The notes below the pieces were generated by a model, which worked only from the letters and a program-made list of their open reading frames with translations, was not told where the DNA came from and made no database searches. Below, one piece after another: positions 34,735 through 45,831 of a stretch of DNA of 64,000 bases. This DNA comes from Glutinoglossum americanum (Eukaryota; Ascomycota; Geoglossomycetes; Geoglossales; Geoglossaceae). The translations under genes were made by a program, and so were the position numbers. Numbering within the stretch: position 1 is the stretch's first letter; every line of letters starts with the position of its first letter. The stretch is taken from the NCBI GenBank assembly GCA_020080175.1, contig JAGHQL010000034.1, positions 62,001 through 126,000 on the forward strand, in the 5' to 3' direction.

Positions 34735-36902
34735 TGCGGCTGATGAAGTCGTGAAGCCAGCAAAAAGCGGTTAACTTTCTTGGAATCGACCTTGTCAAAA
34801 CGGAAAAATCTGAAAGAGAATATGTAGAAGAGGTAGAAGGGGACGGCGTCGAAGACACCAGTTGGAAGTGGGAGGTCGTAACAGAAGCCTATTATCGACC
34901 GCGGAGTGAAGGAAATTTGTGTTATTGAGTTGAAAAGGTGAGAAAAGTTTGGTGCCTTCAGTAGAGCGCTAAGAGACCGCCACCAATGCCAAGGACAAAA
35001 GGTCCCAGTCATACGCCACCGAAGATATTATCGATACCAACCCTAAATACTTCATTTATTTTCCCTTGGGATCAGAGTAAGAATTCTCTCATCATTCTGA
35101 TATCGGCTCCATTTTCTCGCTTTAGTGACCGCCTTTAGCGTATTCATCACTGCGATGACTTACGGTACTCCGTAGATACGTAGCAAAATATATTTGCCAT
35201 CCTAGTTAACAGTAGCTTACTGCTGTTATTGTTGCTATATTAGCAGCAACAGACCGGGAAAATAGCTATTAGCTATAGCGATTATAAATGTGGATTTATA
35301 TTGTATTACTATAAGCACAGATGAGAAATGGTGATTTGTCTTTTTGGTGATAGAATATGCTCTTTGCGGCGTAGATACTAAGACGTAGTGGTGGACCCTG
35401 ACGGCGAGGCAGCTACAGCTACAGCAGACACCAACAAGTGTCGGAGGTTATAGGCAAATTGAAAACAAGGTGGGGTATTGATGTGCCGAACAAATTGCAT
35501 ACACAGAACGGCACTCTGAGGGAATGCATCTGACAGCCGTCCTCATTGTATGTCTAGCCAGTGAAGCTGTGTGCATGTATAGCTCTAATAACAGGGTTAT
35601 GTGAGAATCATCTCTGTACAAGTGAGGGTCTAGTCGACCACGAGGGTAGTATTGATATCTTGAGAGCTCGATTTCATATATCATGCTCTCGACCAAGCGT
35701 TGCTTATCTCGTCGCACAATAAGCTAATCATGCCACTATTCAGCCAGTATCTCCCAAAATCTTCATGAAAATAGGTCAGCTTACGGCTTAAACCGGGTAC
35801 ACCCGACGCCCCAAGAGGCGGAACTAGAAATCAGACAACGGCTAAAACTTCGCCCACGGGGGAGGGGGTTAGGTAATATCCACCTCCAATTAGTTCCGAA
35901 TTTCGTACCCGATGATTCCTATATTCGGCATGTAATGGTCAGTGTGATATTTTCCTCTTCTATACCCCAGATGCGAGCAGTAGCCGGAATAACTATCGGA
36001 CTCGCACTCTGGTGTGTTCCTGGCATGGCCGCTATATTTCACAGTGCCACTCGTCCTCATATAGCAATTGTCTTCTCATGGCCTCATATAGAGTGCCCCG
36101 AACCCTAACGTCACAGCAGTCCCGGGGGGTTCAAGAGTTCATGTGCCAATCTTGCGTGTTCTCTGGACTATTTTCCCCTATCCGGCCCACGGCCGTCACC
36201 ATGTTCCCTTCATTTTGTGCAATGCAGATCGCTCATGTGCACTTTCGCGCCAAATTTAATGTCGCCCTTCTTAACCGGTAAGGTTATTCCATGGCATGTG
36301 GTAACTAGGGGAACATCCCAGTGGATTCGGGTGGCCTTAGCCTCGTGTGCATCAATATCGCTTGGTTGGCTATTGCATAAACTTCAGCAATTGGTGTACC
36401 GCAGCCTGCCTTAATAAGGGATATTCGACAATCCTGCTTGCGTGGATTCTTGAATAGAGGTCTCAAGGGTGGAAATGGTGGTGAGGGCACTTCTAGGTTA
36501 TGTAATCGTCGACGCTCTCACGTAGGCTAAAATTATAGTGCTTGCATAGCGTAAATATATAATAGAATATAGCTAGAATGCAATTGATTTCGACTACCTA
36601 ATGAATGGGCTTCGCATCTAGGAGTCCTTATATGCCTCCTAGATACTAATGGAATGAAAGGACGAGGCCGGAACTGGCGCGGCCTCTAAACCATATGGAT
36701 AAGCTAGATCAGTATGAAGCATAGATGCAGCACACGAGGACAAAACGAGCTGGTAAGATCTCATGTGTGGCATTGATAGAAACGAGCGGTATAGTCTCCA
36801 CTACGAGGACGGCATTGAGGCATCCCTTCCAACAGCCCCCGCAATTGCTCACTGTGGCAGTCTGTGGTGATCCATGGCGTCATAGCAGCGGGACAACATA
36901 GA
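34735..36902. other. 2.2 kb intergenic region between SUP45 and ADI1
   Basis: SUP45 upstream region and ADI1 downstream region. Open frames up to 93 codons without motifs. Short AT-rich patches occur near 35180-35300 and 36530-36590. I see no defined element. Confidence 0.5.
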
Positions 36903-37593
36903 CTACATTTCATGTGATAGAGTTCCTGCCATTTCTTGAAGGGTCGTCTCGCTTTCTAATTTGTGGGTTAAGCGTACCACGGACTTGACATATCGCTTTC
37001 GGTGTGGATTTTCGTCCAGCTCTTGGGCACGGTTTAATGGCGTCCATTTTGGCTCCTCCTTGAATAAGCGCATGGCTTTTATATACTAAGGCTATTCGTG
37101 AGCCCAGTTTCCCACTCGAATAGATGCTAATCATACTTACATTATTACAATCCGTAGTAAAACGATGATAGATGCCGGCAGGTATAATAATGAGGTCATC
37201 CTTCCCCACCTTGATGCGTACCCAGTTATCGTTCTCACTCCTCACGTCAAAGAAACCTTCACCGTCGAGAACGTATCGTATCTCCTCGTCCTCGTGCAGG
37301 TGTTCATTGAAGAACATATTTACCTTCTCTTCGTAGGCATCGCCCATTTTCTCAGGTGAAACAGTGATTTCGTCACGGTTTTTATAGTTGCGTTCCGTCG
37401 CAAGCGCGTCGACTTGGCTGAGGGAAGGGCAGTGATAGTAGAGTACTCCGAGGTTTGAGAGATAGCCGGCGCTTACTTGACATCCAGAGTCGTGATCCTG
37501 CCGCTGGTCACCCTGGACAAGATTAGCTGAAATGATTGTAACAATCTAGGGAGGGAGATATACGGGCTCGTTGTCATAGAAGTAGGCTTTCAT
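36903..37593 (-). CDS. ADI1: Acireductone dioxygenase (methionine salvage)
   Basis: Cupin enzyme that oxidises acireductone to 2-keto-4-methylthiobutyrate in the methionine salvage pathway. Exons 37593-37564, 37512-37141 and 37085-36903 give 194 residues. Splicing yields [20 protein letters not shown] at the start and [21 protein letters not shown] later. The metal ligands are visible: His81, His83 and Glu87 in HLHEDEE and His126 in GIYHRF. The C-terminal 40 residues ([20 protein letters not shown]) extend beyond the core. The acceptor at 37086-37088 was preferred because it gives the conserved YIKAMRLF. Confidence 0.93.
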
Positions 37594-38003
37594 TTTGGGA
37601 CCAGCTGTGGATGCTAACGTTGATGTTGGTAGTGATTAGAATGATGGCGCGGAAAATCTCTCAAAAAAGCTTGATGTCATACCGCTTCTTGCACCCTTGC
37701 ACAAATTTTTGTATTGGAAGGAATATTTATGCGATGGTCCACTGTAATAACACCCATCTAGCCAATGTTCTTTGGCTATATCTACTCTAAACATATTACT
37801 TCACTTAGCGGCGCTGTTGATACCATAGTCTACAAATGAGTAGTCTCGTGGCCGGGCACACTAACTGCACTGGCTGGTCATTAGGTCTCCTGCAATCTAT
37901 TGGGTCGATCCATTTTCGACGGACGAGGTCCGGATAGAATTACGATAGCGTATTGAACGCGATAGCTGAGCGCTCGCCAGGGGATCTAGGTCAAATAGAG
38001 TCT
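37594..38003. other. Intergenic between ADI1 and PLP1
   Basis: 410 bases comprising the ADI1 promoter and the PLP1 3' flank. No further feature seen. Confidence 0.6.
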
Positions 38004-38754
38004 TTAGTCCCATTCCTCCTCGTCGTTGTCCTCTGCTTGTCGCCGGGGACCTCCTTGCTTCATGTTGTGGGGCTGCACGTCCATTGTTTTCGCTCGTTGT
38101 AATACGCCTAGCCGAGAGTCAGCATATGTAATGTGTCACTTCTGTTGACGCTACTTTATGCGCATACCTGCTTTCAACAACCTCTGTTCCAAGTCCGTGG
38201 TTGTGAATGTATCTTCATTGTACCCCAAACCGTCAAAACCAACAATCCTGTCAACAGATATGCCATCGGTAAATGCAACAACACATGGGAGAATTTTAAT
38301 TTTCAACTTTGTCACAAGAAAAGGGGCGTTCTCGACATTGATGCGAACGAATCGAGTGTCAAAGTGTTTTGGTGCTAGGGTCTATGGTTTAGGTCAATAT
38401 TCGAAACAAAACACCTAGCCTGGTAAGACAAACTTCCAGATGAGTATTCATTATCCCACAACGACGGAAATCGGCATGGAAGAAGTGGACCACGCAATAT
38501 TTGATCGAGGTTGTGATGTCCATCAATTGTTTTTCGTCCGTGACTTCGAGGTATTTTCCGTAATCCTGGTTACGCATATATTTTGCCCGAGCGAGTTCTT
38601 CATGCAGCTGCTGCATACGTTGCTCGCGGAAAGCGTCGAGAGCAGAATCGTCCTTTTCAAGTTCATCGAAAAGATCGTTTTCATCGCCTGAATGGGATTC
38701 ATCTGGAAGAGATCTGTCAACAAGGGCTGCCACTTTGTGATCGACATTCGCCAT
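38004..38754 (-). CDS. PLP1: Phosducin-like thioredoxin-fold protein (TXNDC9/Plp1)
   Basis: Co-chaperone of the cytosolic CCT/TRiC chaperonin, linked to tubulin and actin folding. Exons 38754-38434, 38381-38168 and 38107-38004 give 212 residues. The helical N-terminus (DDSALDAFREQRMQQLHEELARAKYMRNQDYGKY) and thioredoxin fold (YCVVHFFHADFRRCGIM, HFDTRFVRINVENAPFL, KILPCVVAFTDG) match TXNDC9 closely. As in the family, the redox CxxC is absent. The Met at 38754 was chosen because it sits in a strong context (ACCGCCATGG); the frame stays open a little further upstream. The 38382-38384 acceptor restores HLE-TLAPKHFDTRF. Confidence 0.92.
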
Positions 38755-39185
38755 GGCGGTAACACTAATAGGAAGATCCAATGCCTCTGTAGTTCCCTGT
38801 AATATTGGGGTTGAAAAATTAGTCTTTAGTGTTGAACATGGGAGAACTTCCTTCAGAGCTGATATGTAACGTCAACATGTTGGCGGCTGATAGCGAAGCC
38901 ACATGTATACTAACCTAATCCGGATCAAGCCACGACATTTTCCCGAAATAATATCCTCAGAATTTCCCTTTCCCTTTTCCACCCACAGCTCATCATTCCA
39001 CCCTAGTTTTGTGAACTCTTCGCGCATTCCGTTAACCGCATCCAATAACCCTTTTGACCGCGGCCTACCGTTTGTCTTGGGTGGCACACCCTAGCTTTCG
39101 ATCGCGAACTTGTTCAAGGTCTCCTTTCTTTGAGGCTTGCGTGGACAGATCTCAGATAGCTCATCCACCCAAAACGCCATACGAT
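38755..39185. promoter_or_regulatory. Divergent promoter region of PLP1 and VRG4
   Basis: 431 bases between the two start codons, occupied in part by the doubtful small open frame at 38872-39087. Promoter role inferred from geometry. Confidence 0.5.
38872..39087 (-). CDS. Small open frame of unknown function (doubtful)
   Basis: 71 codons starting MPPKTNGRPRSKGLLDAV. The composition looks coding-like for about 55 residues, with DELWVEKGKGNSEDIISGKC, after which a GTTAGT donor could begin an intron. It sits between the PLP1 and VRG4 starts. Splicing it onto PLP1 at the ATTACAG before that gene would not keep the PLP1 frame. It may be an independent small gene, an upstream frame of PLP1, or chance. 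I recognise no family. Confidence 0.3.
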   Translation of the reverse strand: MPPKTNGRPRSKGLLDAVNGMREEFTKLGWNDELWVEKGKGNSEDIISGKCRGLIRIRLVYMWLRYQPPTC

Positions 39186-40491
39186 ATGGCCGACGAGAAG
39201 AAAAGTGACGACTATGCAGTAGAAATGCCGATGCTTGATCGCGACTCGAGAGCTTTCGAACCACCACCAGCCCCGAGACAGGCCCCCCAGATACCACTTT
39301 CCAACAGCCCAATTCTCCCGATCATAAGCTACTGCGGTTCTTCTATTTTGATGACCGTGACGAACAAATATGTTTTGTCAGGAGTAGATTTTAATCTGAA
39401 CTTCTTTCTTCTTGCCGTTCAGGTATGATTGGTCTGCGCTTTTTCTGCGACAGTGGGTGCTGATTTGTATTTAGTCTGTTGTCTGCGTCGTTGCTATCCA
39501 AGCATGCAAATCGATGGGTGTTATTACATATAGAGATTTCAATTCAGATGAAGCGAAGAAATGTATATGCAGCCTCACTGTGTTTTCCGGTTTCTATATT
39601 AACTATAACAAACAGGGTTTCCAATTTCCCTCCTCCTCATTGGCATGATCTACACGAGCACCAAGGCGCTTCAGTTCCTTTCGATCCCAGTGTATACCAT
39701 CTTTAAGAACCTTACCATTATTCTCATCGCCTATGGGGAGGTGCTCTGGTTCGGCGGCTCAGTGACTGGAATGGCTCTTTTCTCCTTTGGTCTCATGGTC
39801 TCGAGCTCCGTAATTGCGGCATGGGCAGATATTCAGCACGCTATTCAGAACTACGGCCACTCCAGTAGTGAGACCGCGAAGCAAATCTCGACATTAAACG
39901 CGGGATATGTTTGGATGATGGTGAATTGTTTCTGCAGTGCAGCTTACGTCTTGGGAATGAGGAAGAGGATCAAGTTAACGAACTTCAAGGATTTTGATAG
40001 TAAGGAGCATTGTTTCCCAAGCGAATTCCTATCGACTAACGCGGAACCTAGCCATGTTCTACAATAACCTTCTCTCTATACCGATTCTCCTTGTTTGCTC
40101 TATTGTGGTTGAAAACTGGTCCTCGGAGAATATCAGCAGAAACTTCCCTGCCGATGCTAGAAATAACCTCGTCACTGCTATGGTTTTCTCTGGTCTCTCC
40201 TCCGTGTTTATTTCATACACATCCGCATGGTGCGTTCGTGTCACCTCCTCGACGACATATTCGATGGTTGGTGCCTTGAATAAACTCCCTATTGCTTTAA
40301 GCGGCCTTATCTTCTTCGATGCACCTCGGACGTTTGCGAGTATTTCGGCTATTGCAGTTGGTTTCATCAGCGGTCTTGTTTATGCTTTAGCGAAGGTGAG
40401 GCAGCAGGCAAAGAAAACCGCTGGATTGCCTATCTCGAACCCGACTATGAGTGCAAGCAGTCAGAGCATGAGGGACGGTCTGAAATCATAG
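39186..40491 (+). CDS. VRG4: GDP-mannose transporter of the Golgi
   Basis: Carries GDP-mannose into the Golgi lumen in exchange for GMP, feeding mannan and glycolipid synthesis. Exons 39186-39422, 39475-39562, 39616-39999 and 40052-40491 give 382 residues with about ten membrane helices. The nucleotide-sugar binding motif GALNK is present in [16 protein letters not shown]. Other family signatures are [46 protein letters not shown] and [11 protein letters not shown]. The N-terminal 45 residues are cytosolic and Pro-rich. The exon 3/4 join gives a Thr at FKDFD-T-MFYNN. Confidence 0.95.
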
Positions 40492-41497
40492 ACCTACTAC
40501 GTCCTTTTTGCCTGGGACCTGCATGCTCGCCAGATTTCATGACACGATTCATAGCCAGTACCTAGCATTTCTTTTAATGGCAATACGGGGAATGCTAGCC
40601 TTGGATAAAGGCGATCCAGATGTTGATTTGTTGAGCTGGTATCCTGTGGCTCGAGTCACGGAGTCACCCGCAATGTTTTATACAATTCTTGTCTACATTT
40701 CCAGTATCTCCTATCTCCAGCTTGGACTGTACGAGAACATTCTCCATTTTGCAAACTTTTCTCCCGCCGCCAACCTTGTTCATGGAGCCAAGTGCTTCGA
40801 CACTTCGATATTTTCATGTGTATTAAATTTCCCTTTGTTAGTCTAGAGGTACTAGTTTTCCGTTATCCCCCTTGGTTATTGCTCTACTGGTTATCTCAAC
40901 CAGCAAGGGCAATGTCGGCGCAGGATCTTTGCATGTGGCGCAATTGATCAAGCTGGGACCGAGATGGTCTCTCAAATAGAATAGCTAATAGTTGTGACAT
41001 ATTGTACCGTAACATGTTCAAGTGACAATAGTTCGCTCAACCCAAACCTTACTACTGTGCGAAAACGAAACAGTTTGAAAGAATATTTATTTATTGACAA
41101 AACTTCTGGAATACCAGTTTCAATTTTTGCCCGACTAAGTGTATTTCTTTTACCGTCTCATATTTTCTGCTAGCGTAGCTATAATTGTAAGACTCCCCAT
41201 AATACAATACAACAATACAACAATGGCCTACAGGAACCTCTCTTAAACAAATGATGCATTGGCATTTCTCAGAGGGATGCTTGCAACTATGGGTCCCACC
41301 CAGCATACATAACCGACAAACACCTTGATGTCTTGTACGTTGACTTTTATGGAATTCTAGTAAGCTTTTTGTGGTATCCGAGAAAAAATAGTATAAAAGG
41401 TTAGGGGTGTTAAAGCAATTGTCCCCGATGTTGCCCGAAGGTGGATATCAACTACATCTCGCCTCGACAGTGATGAAGCTTCCACAATATCCCTACC
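40492..41497. other. Intergenic between VRG4 and MMM1
   Basis: VRG4 3' flank followed by the MMM1 upstream region. It includes a short tandem ACAATACAACAATAC near 41209. No gene supported. Confidence 0.6.
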
Positions 41498-42853
41498 ATG
41501 TCAATGAACCAAGGTTAGCCTTCTCTCAATTTTAGAACGTAATCTTCTGGCTAACCTATGTTAGCTGGACAACAGCATCAGCCTTCGTAAGTCTGCAAAC
41601 CAATCGAATCAACACCACAAGCTTCTTATCTGTAGTATAGTCTCTCTTTCACGCAAGGGTTTCTCTTAGGTCAACTCTCCATAGTAATCCTCATCGGCGC
41701 CTTTATCAAGTTCTTCATCTTCGGGGATGTCCCCAACGAAGACGCCAATGCCTCCACCCTATACCAGAAACGCCGCCAACGCACACTAGCACACAAAAGT
41801 TCTCTCTTTGCCCTCGAGCAACGCCAGCGTTCCCTCCGACGAAAGCGCTCTAGCGTCCTCCGTAACCCCCCACCGTTGACCACAGCGACCATCCTCTCCA
41901 AGACCTACTATAACGTGAACTCACATCAACCGGAGAGTCTCGACTGGTTCAACGTGCTGGTCGCGCAGACAATCGCTCAGTTCCGCTCCGACGCACAGCA
42001 TGACGACGCGATCCTGAGATCGCTCAACAATGTCCTGAACGGGCCGCAGATACCGGATTTCCTGGACGAGATCGAGATCACGGAGATTTCGTTGGGGGAG
42101 GATTTTCCAATTTTTAGTAACTGTAGGGTCATCCCCGTGGAGGAGGACGGGATAGGTGGGGGTGCGGGTGCCGCGATGGGGGAAGGGGGGAGGCTTCAGG
42201 CCAGGATGGATGTCGACTTGAGTGACTTTATCACTCTTGCAGTGGAGACGAAGTTGATATTGAACTACCCTAAGCCGAGGGTTGCGATCTTGCCTGTGGC
42301 CTTGTCGGTCTCTGTTGTGCGGTTCAGCGGCACGGTGAGTTCCAGGCCCCCCATTCTTTTTCCGGTGGGATATCCACGGAGTAAAGGCTAATGTCCCTTT
42401 TCTACCTAGCTCTCAATATCGTTCATCCCCTCCTCACCCCCAACCCCATCTCCCACAACCCTTGCATTCTCCTTCCTCGACGATTACCGACTCGACCTCT
42501 CGATCCGCTCCCTCGTTGGTTCCCGCTCTCGCCTCCAGGACGTCCCGAAGATCGCCCAGCTTGTCGAACAGCGGCTTCACTCCTGGTTTGACGAGCGGTG
42601 CGTGGAACCGCGTTTCCAGCAAATTGTGATGCCGAGTTTGTGGCCGAGGAAAAAGAACACGCGTGGTGGGGACGATGAAGATGTTGGGCACGATAGGAGA
42701 GAGTCAAGGGCGGAGACGAGTGAGGATGGCGGGGGTGGGAGGGGAGGAGAGGGGGAGAGAGTACGTACGGAAGGAATGAGGAGGAGGGCAGGCGGTGGGG
42801 AAGGGGGTGGATTTTCCATGCCAGGCACAATGCCAGATATTGGGATCGCATAA
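41498..42853 (+). CDS. MMM1: Maintenance of mitochondrial morphology protein 1 (ERMES subunit)
   Basis: ER-anchored subunit of the ER-mitochondria encounter structure, moving phospholipids through its SMP domain. Exons 41498-41513 (16 bases), 41565-41586 (22 bases), 41641-42334 and 42410-42853 give 391 residues. After a short luminal N-terminus comes one membrane helix ([20 protein letters not shown]). The SMP domain starts at [14 protein letters not shown] and includes [19 protein letters not shown] and [23 protein letters not shown]. After the last intron it resumes LSISFIPSS and [17 protein letters not shown]. The tail is Arg/Gly-rich. The first two exons are tiny and set by phase and by the conserved FTQGF start of the helix. 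Confidence 0.93.
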
Positions 42854-43028
42854 GGACATCAATTTACGGAGTTCTACTGCTTTTAAGGGATGCATATCGG
42901 CGGCATTTGGGCAACGGCGAAACGTTTTACGTGAGGACGGACTGGAAATAATGCGTTCCCCTCTGACTGATGTAGCATCCGGGCATCCCTGGCTTATAGA
43001 GGCGCAGGGCTCTTGCCTTTCCCACAAA

Positions 43029-45585
43029 TCACTGTGCCAAGAAGGAAAATAATAGGTATGTCCTTTTCCAATACTCCTGGGTTGCCTTTCGTAATCTCTC
43101 CCTCGACGGTTCAGTGATGCCGGCCTTCTCTTCCAACGTTTGTGCAAGCTCACCTAGACTTCCAATTGAATTCTCACCGGATTCTGTGGTGGTGGACAGC
43201 ACAGTCTCGAGGAAGAATACATCGAAGAGGAGTTGAGTCGTCCAGTCCTTGCTAGTGCTTGCTGGAGGACGGTCTAATCCTTCTTTGCCACTGGCCTCGC
43301 TCGTTTCTTCGGAGCCGTGCCCATTGATCAGCTCTCCACTGGGGTTGACAGGTGCTAAGACTGCACTAAGTACCACGTAAATGCGTTGGCCAACGTGATT
43401 CTTCAACTTCCGAATAGCTGTGGAACTCCAGATATCGCTCCCTCGCTCCGCCATGGATGTGGTAAGGCCATGTAGCAAATTAAACACCCCTAGTGAAGGC
43501 TGAATTGGAAGGGGTGGGGTACCTAGGGGACAATTAGAGTAGGGTTCAAAGTGAATAGCATGAATAAATGTCACAAGGCTTACCTTCCCAAAGGGCGCGG
43601 GTAGGAGCATTACGGCCCCACCCTGTATTTGAGGCAAGGCACTCGAATAACGATAACGAAGCAGAAGAGGCGGTTTCTACCACTCTATCGTGGAGAACAG
43701 GGATAATGGAGAGACCGAAGCCATCTGTGTCGCCTGGGCCGGGGGCCTGTTGGCGTATTTCCCGAAGGATGCGGAGGAGGAATACAGCCTGTGGCCCTTG
43801 CTCCGATTTAGCTGCTATGCCCGAGATGGCATTGTGTAGGTCTTGGAACTCTGTGGTTAGAGTCTTTCCGAGTTCATCCTCCAAAAGCTTCGGGTCGTCT
43901 CCGCTGAGCTGCACAACCCTAGACTCGAGATCTACCTCGTCTTCGACATCGTCAACGTCCCCATCCCACTTTTGACCTCTCAGTTCCTTAACGACCACGG
44001 AAATTTCTAAAATAGTTTTGAGCCAGGCTTGATAGCCATGCAATACTCCCAGGACAGCATCATTCCTTCCATGCAATCGATCGAGAACCGTGCTCTTGAA
44101 TTCGGTAGCTCCATCGCCAATATCCATTGAAGCTGTTGAGGACGACCAGAGATCCTCACGGGCGTCTAGACAACCTCAGTGACAGTAGAGATTAGACTAT
44201 TCTCGAGTCTTACCCGTGATACCAGCTTTCCAAGCTTGTAGCGTAGCAGTTACTTGTGCCCCCACAAGTCTAAGGCAATGCGTTCTCCCCCGAATAAGCC
44301 CAAGCAATCGTTCATTTATGACTAACCTGAGCCTCTCAAGGGACTCCGCAGACACAAATCCCGCTACTCTATTACTACCATTAAGCCACGCCTCCAATAT
44401 GTCCGTTCGCAGCTTAACCAAAGTGCGGAAGTCTTCTACAGAAGAGAGGCATCTACGGAGGCCCTCTATCAAGGTTGAGAATGCCCGTTTCGACCACTCT
44501 CTTAGCAAAACACTTGCCTGCGACTTGTGTAAATCGTCGTGCCTTACCCAAGGCGTGAAAACTCTGATGTCGTCAGAAATCCACTTGTCGTGTATATCAA
44601 GATTAAGCTCTACAGCCGCCCGAACCTCTGGATCCTTCAGGAGCGGATGCAACTTCAATCGGACTAAAGACTCCGCTAAACGATCTGGAAGAACTGCTTG
44701 CGTATCTAGTAACGTCTGTATATATAATTTTAGTGCCTTTAAGGTGTTAGAGTGCTTGGCCTCGTTCCGGTCTAGCTGCGTCGCGATAGCTTGGAGCCGT
44801 ACATGGGTGAAATGTCTCATCACATCTGTTGGAGAAGAACTGGTTGCTAATGAAAATGCACACATCGCTTCAATCAATATAGAGGCAGAAGCACTGGGGT
44901 TGGAAAACTGGCGATCAATGTGGTGTAGCAGGTGGCGTCGCAGAGATGCAAGCTGATTACGGAGTTTCTCCACCAATGAAAGGGTAGTCGAGCTTTGCGA
45001 TAAATCCTTATGGAGTAGTCGAGATATCACAAGTATCTTTGCTGCTAGGAGGCTGGAGACCCCTTCGCGAAGTAGGCGGGATATAACCACGGGACAGGCT
45101 TGCAGAACGGCTAGCTGGGATGCGAATGTGTATCGTTTTGAGTCTACAGAGCTCACGATTTAGTCAGTCTTAGTGCTGAAGACAACTGTACGTGGGTTGT
45201 CTATGAAACCTGCCTTGCGCCTTAAAAGTTCCATCAAAAGCAACATAACTCTTAGCAATCCTATCGAGTGACCGGGAGTTGCACTTCTGAGAGATGACCC
45301 CAAGATGTGTTTCCACCTGCTGCATCGTTCCATCCATCTCCACAATTCGCTCTGCTGTACCTAGAAGATCCCGGTAGCTTGCCCTAGAGGAATTTGTTAG
45401 CAAGGAAATAAGTTAGCATGGCGGTCTCCGTGGCTCACTTACCCAACAAGTGTACGAAGCCTTTCTTGGTTATTGGCAAGCTCACTGCGGAGCTGTTTCT
45501 CAAGTTGACGCACTGCCGGGATGGGATGTTGGAACGCATCATCCCAAGTCTTGAGCAACTTGCTGTCAGGCGAGTTGACCGCCAT
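43029..45585 (-). CDS. COG1: Conserved oligomeric Golgi complex subunit 1 (Cog1)
   Basis: Tethering-complex subunit for retrograde traffic within the Golgi. Exons 45585-45443, 45383-45210, 45151-44214, 44165-43584 and 43522-43029 close in phase to 776 residues. The N-terminus has the Vps51/COG1 signature (KTWDDAFQHPIPAVRQLEKQLRSEL, LRTLVG-ASYRDLLGTAERIVEMD), followed by RYTFASQLAVLQACP and a long helical rod. The exon 2 end was placed at the GTTTCA donor so that it joins SVDSKRYTFASQ through an intron of usual length (58 bases); a closer GTAC donor would leave only 40. The gene is convergent with MMM1 (175 bases apart) and tandem with GPI13. Assignment to Cog1 rather than another CATCHR subunit rests on the N-terminal motif. 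Confidence 0.83.
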
Positions 45586-45831
45586 GTATTGGTTTTGATA
45601 AGTATATGTAAGCAGGTTTGCTACAGATGATATTGGATTTTGATACTGATATTTCTTGGTCCGTGCACTGTGTGCCCGGACCCACCAGTGGGAGCAAGAG
45701 AATATAACTTTTCAGTATTTTTACTTATTCCTTACCATAATCGCTAGTAGCTTCTCTGTACATATTCTATCTATTTTATCTATTCTATCTATCAAAGTAC
45801 GGCGGAAGACTGTTGCCTTGTACTCGAATCT

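Noticed and set aside
44216-44956. 246-codon open frame on the plus strand
   Set aside because: It is antisense to COG1 exon 3, whose frame matches a known family; the frame is a shadow.
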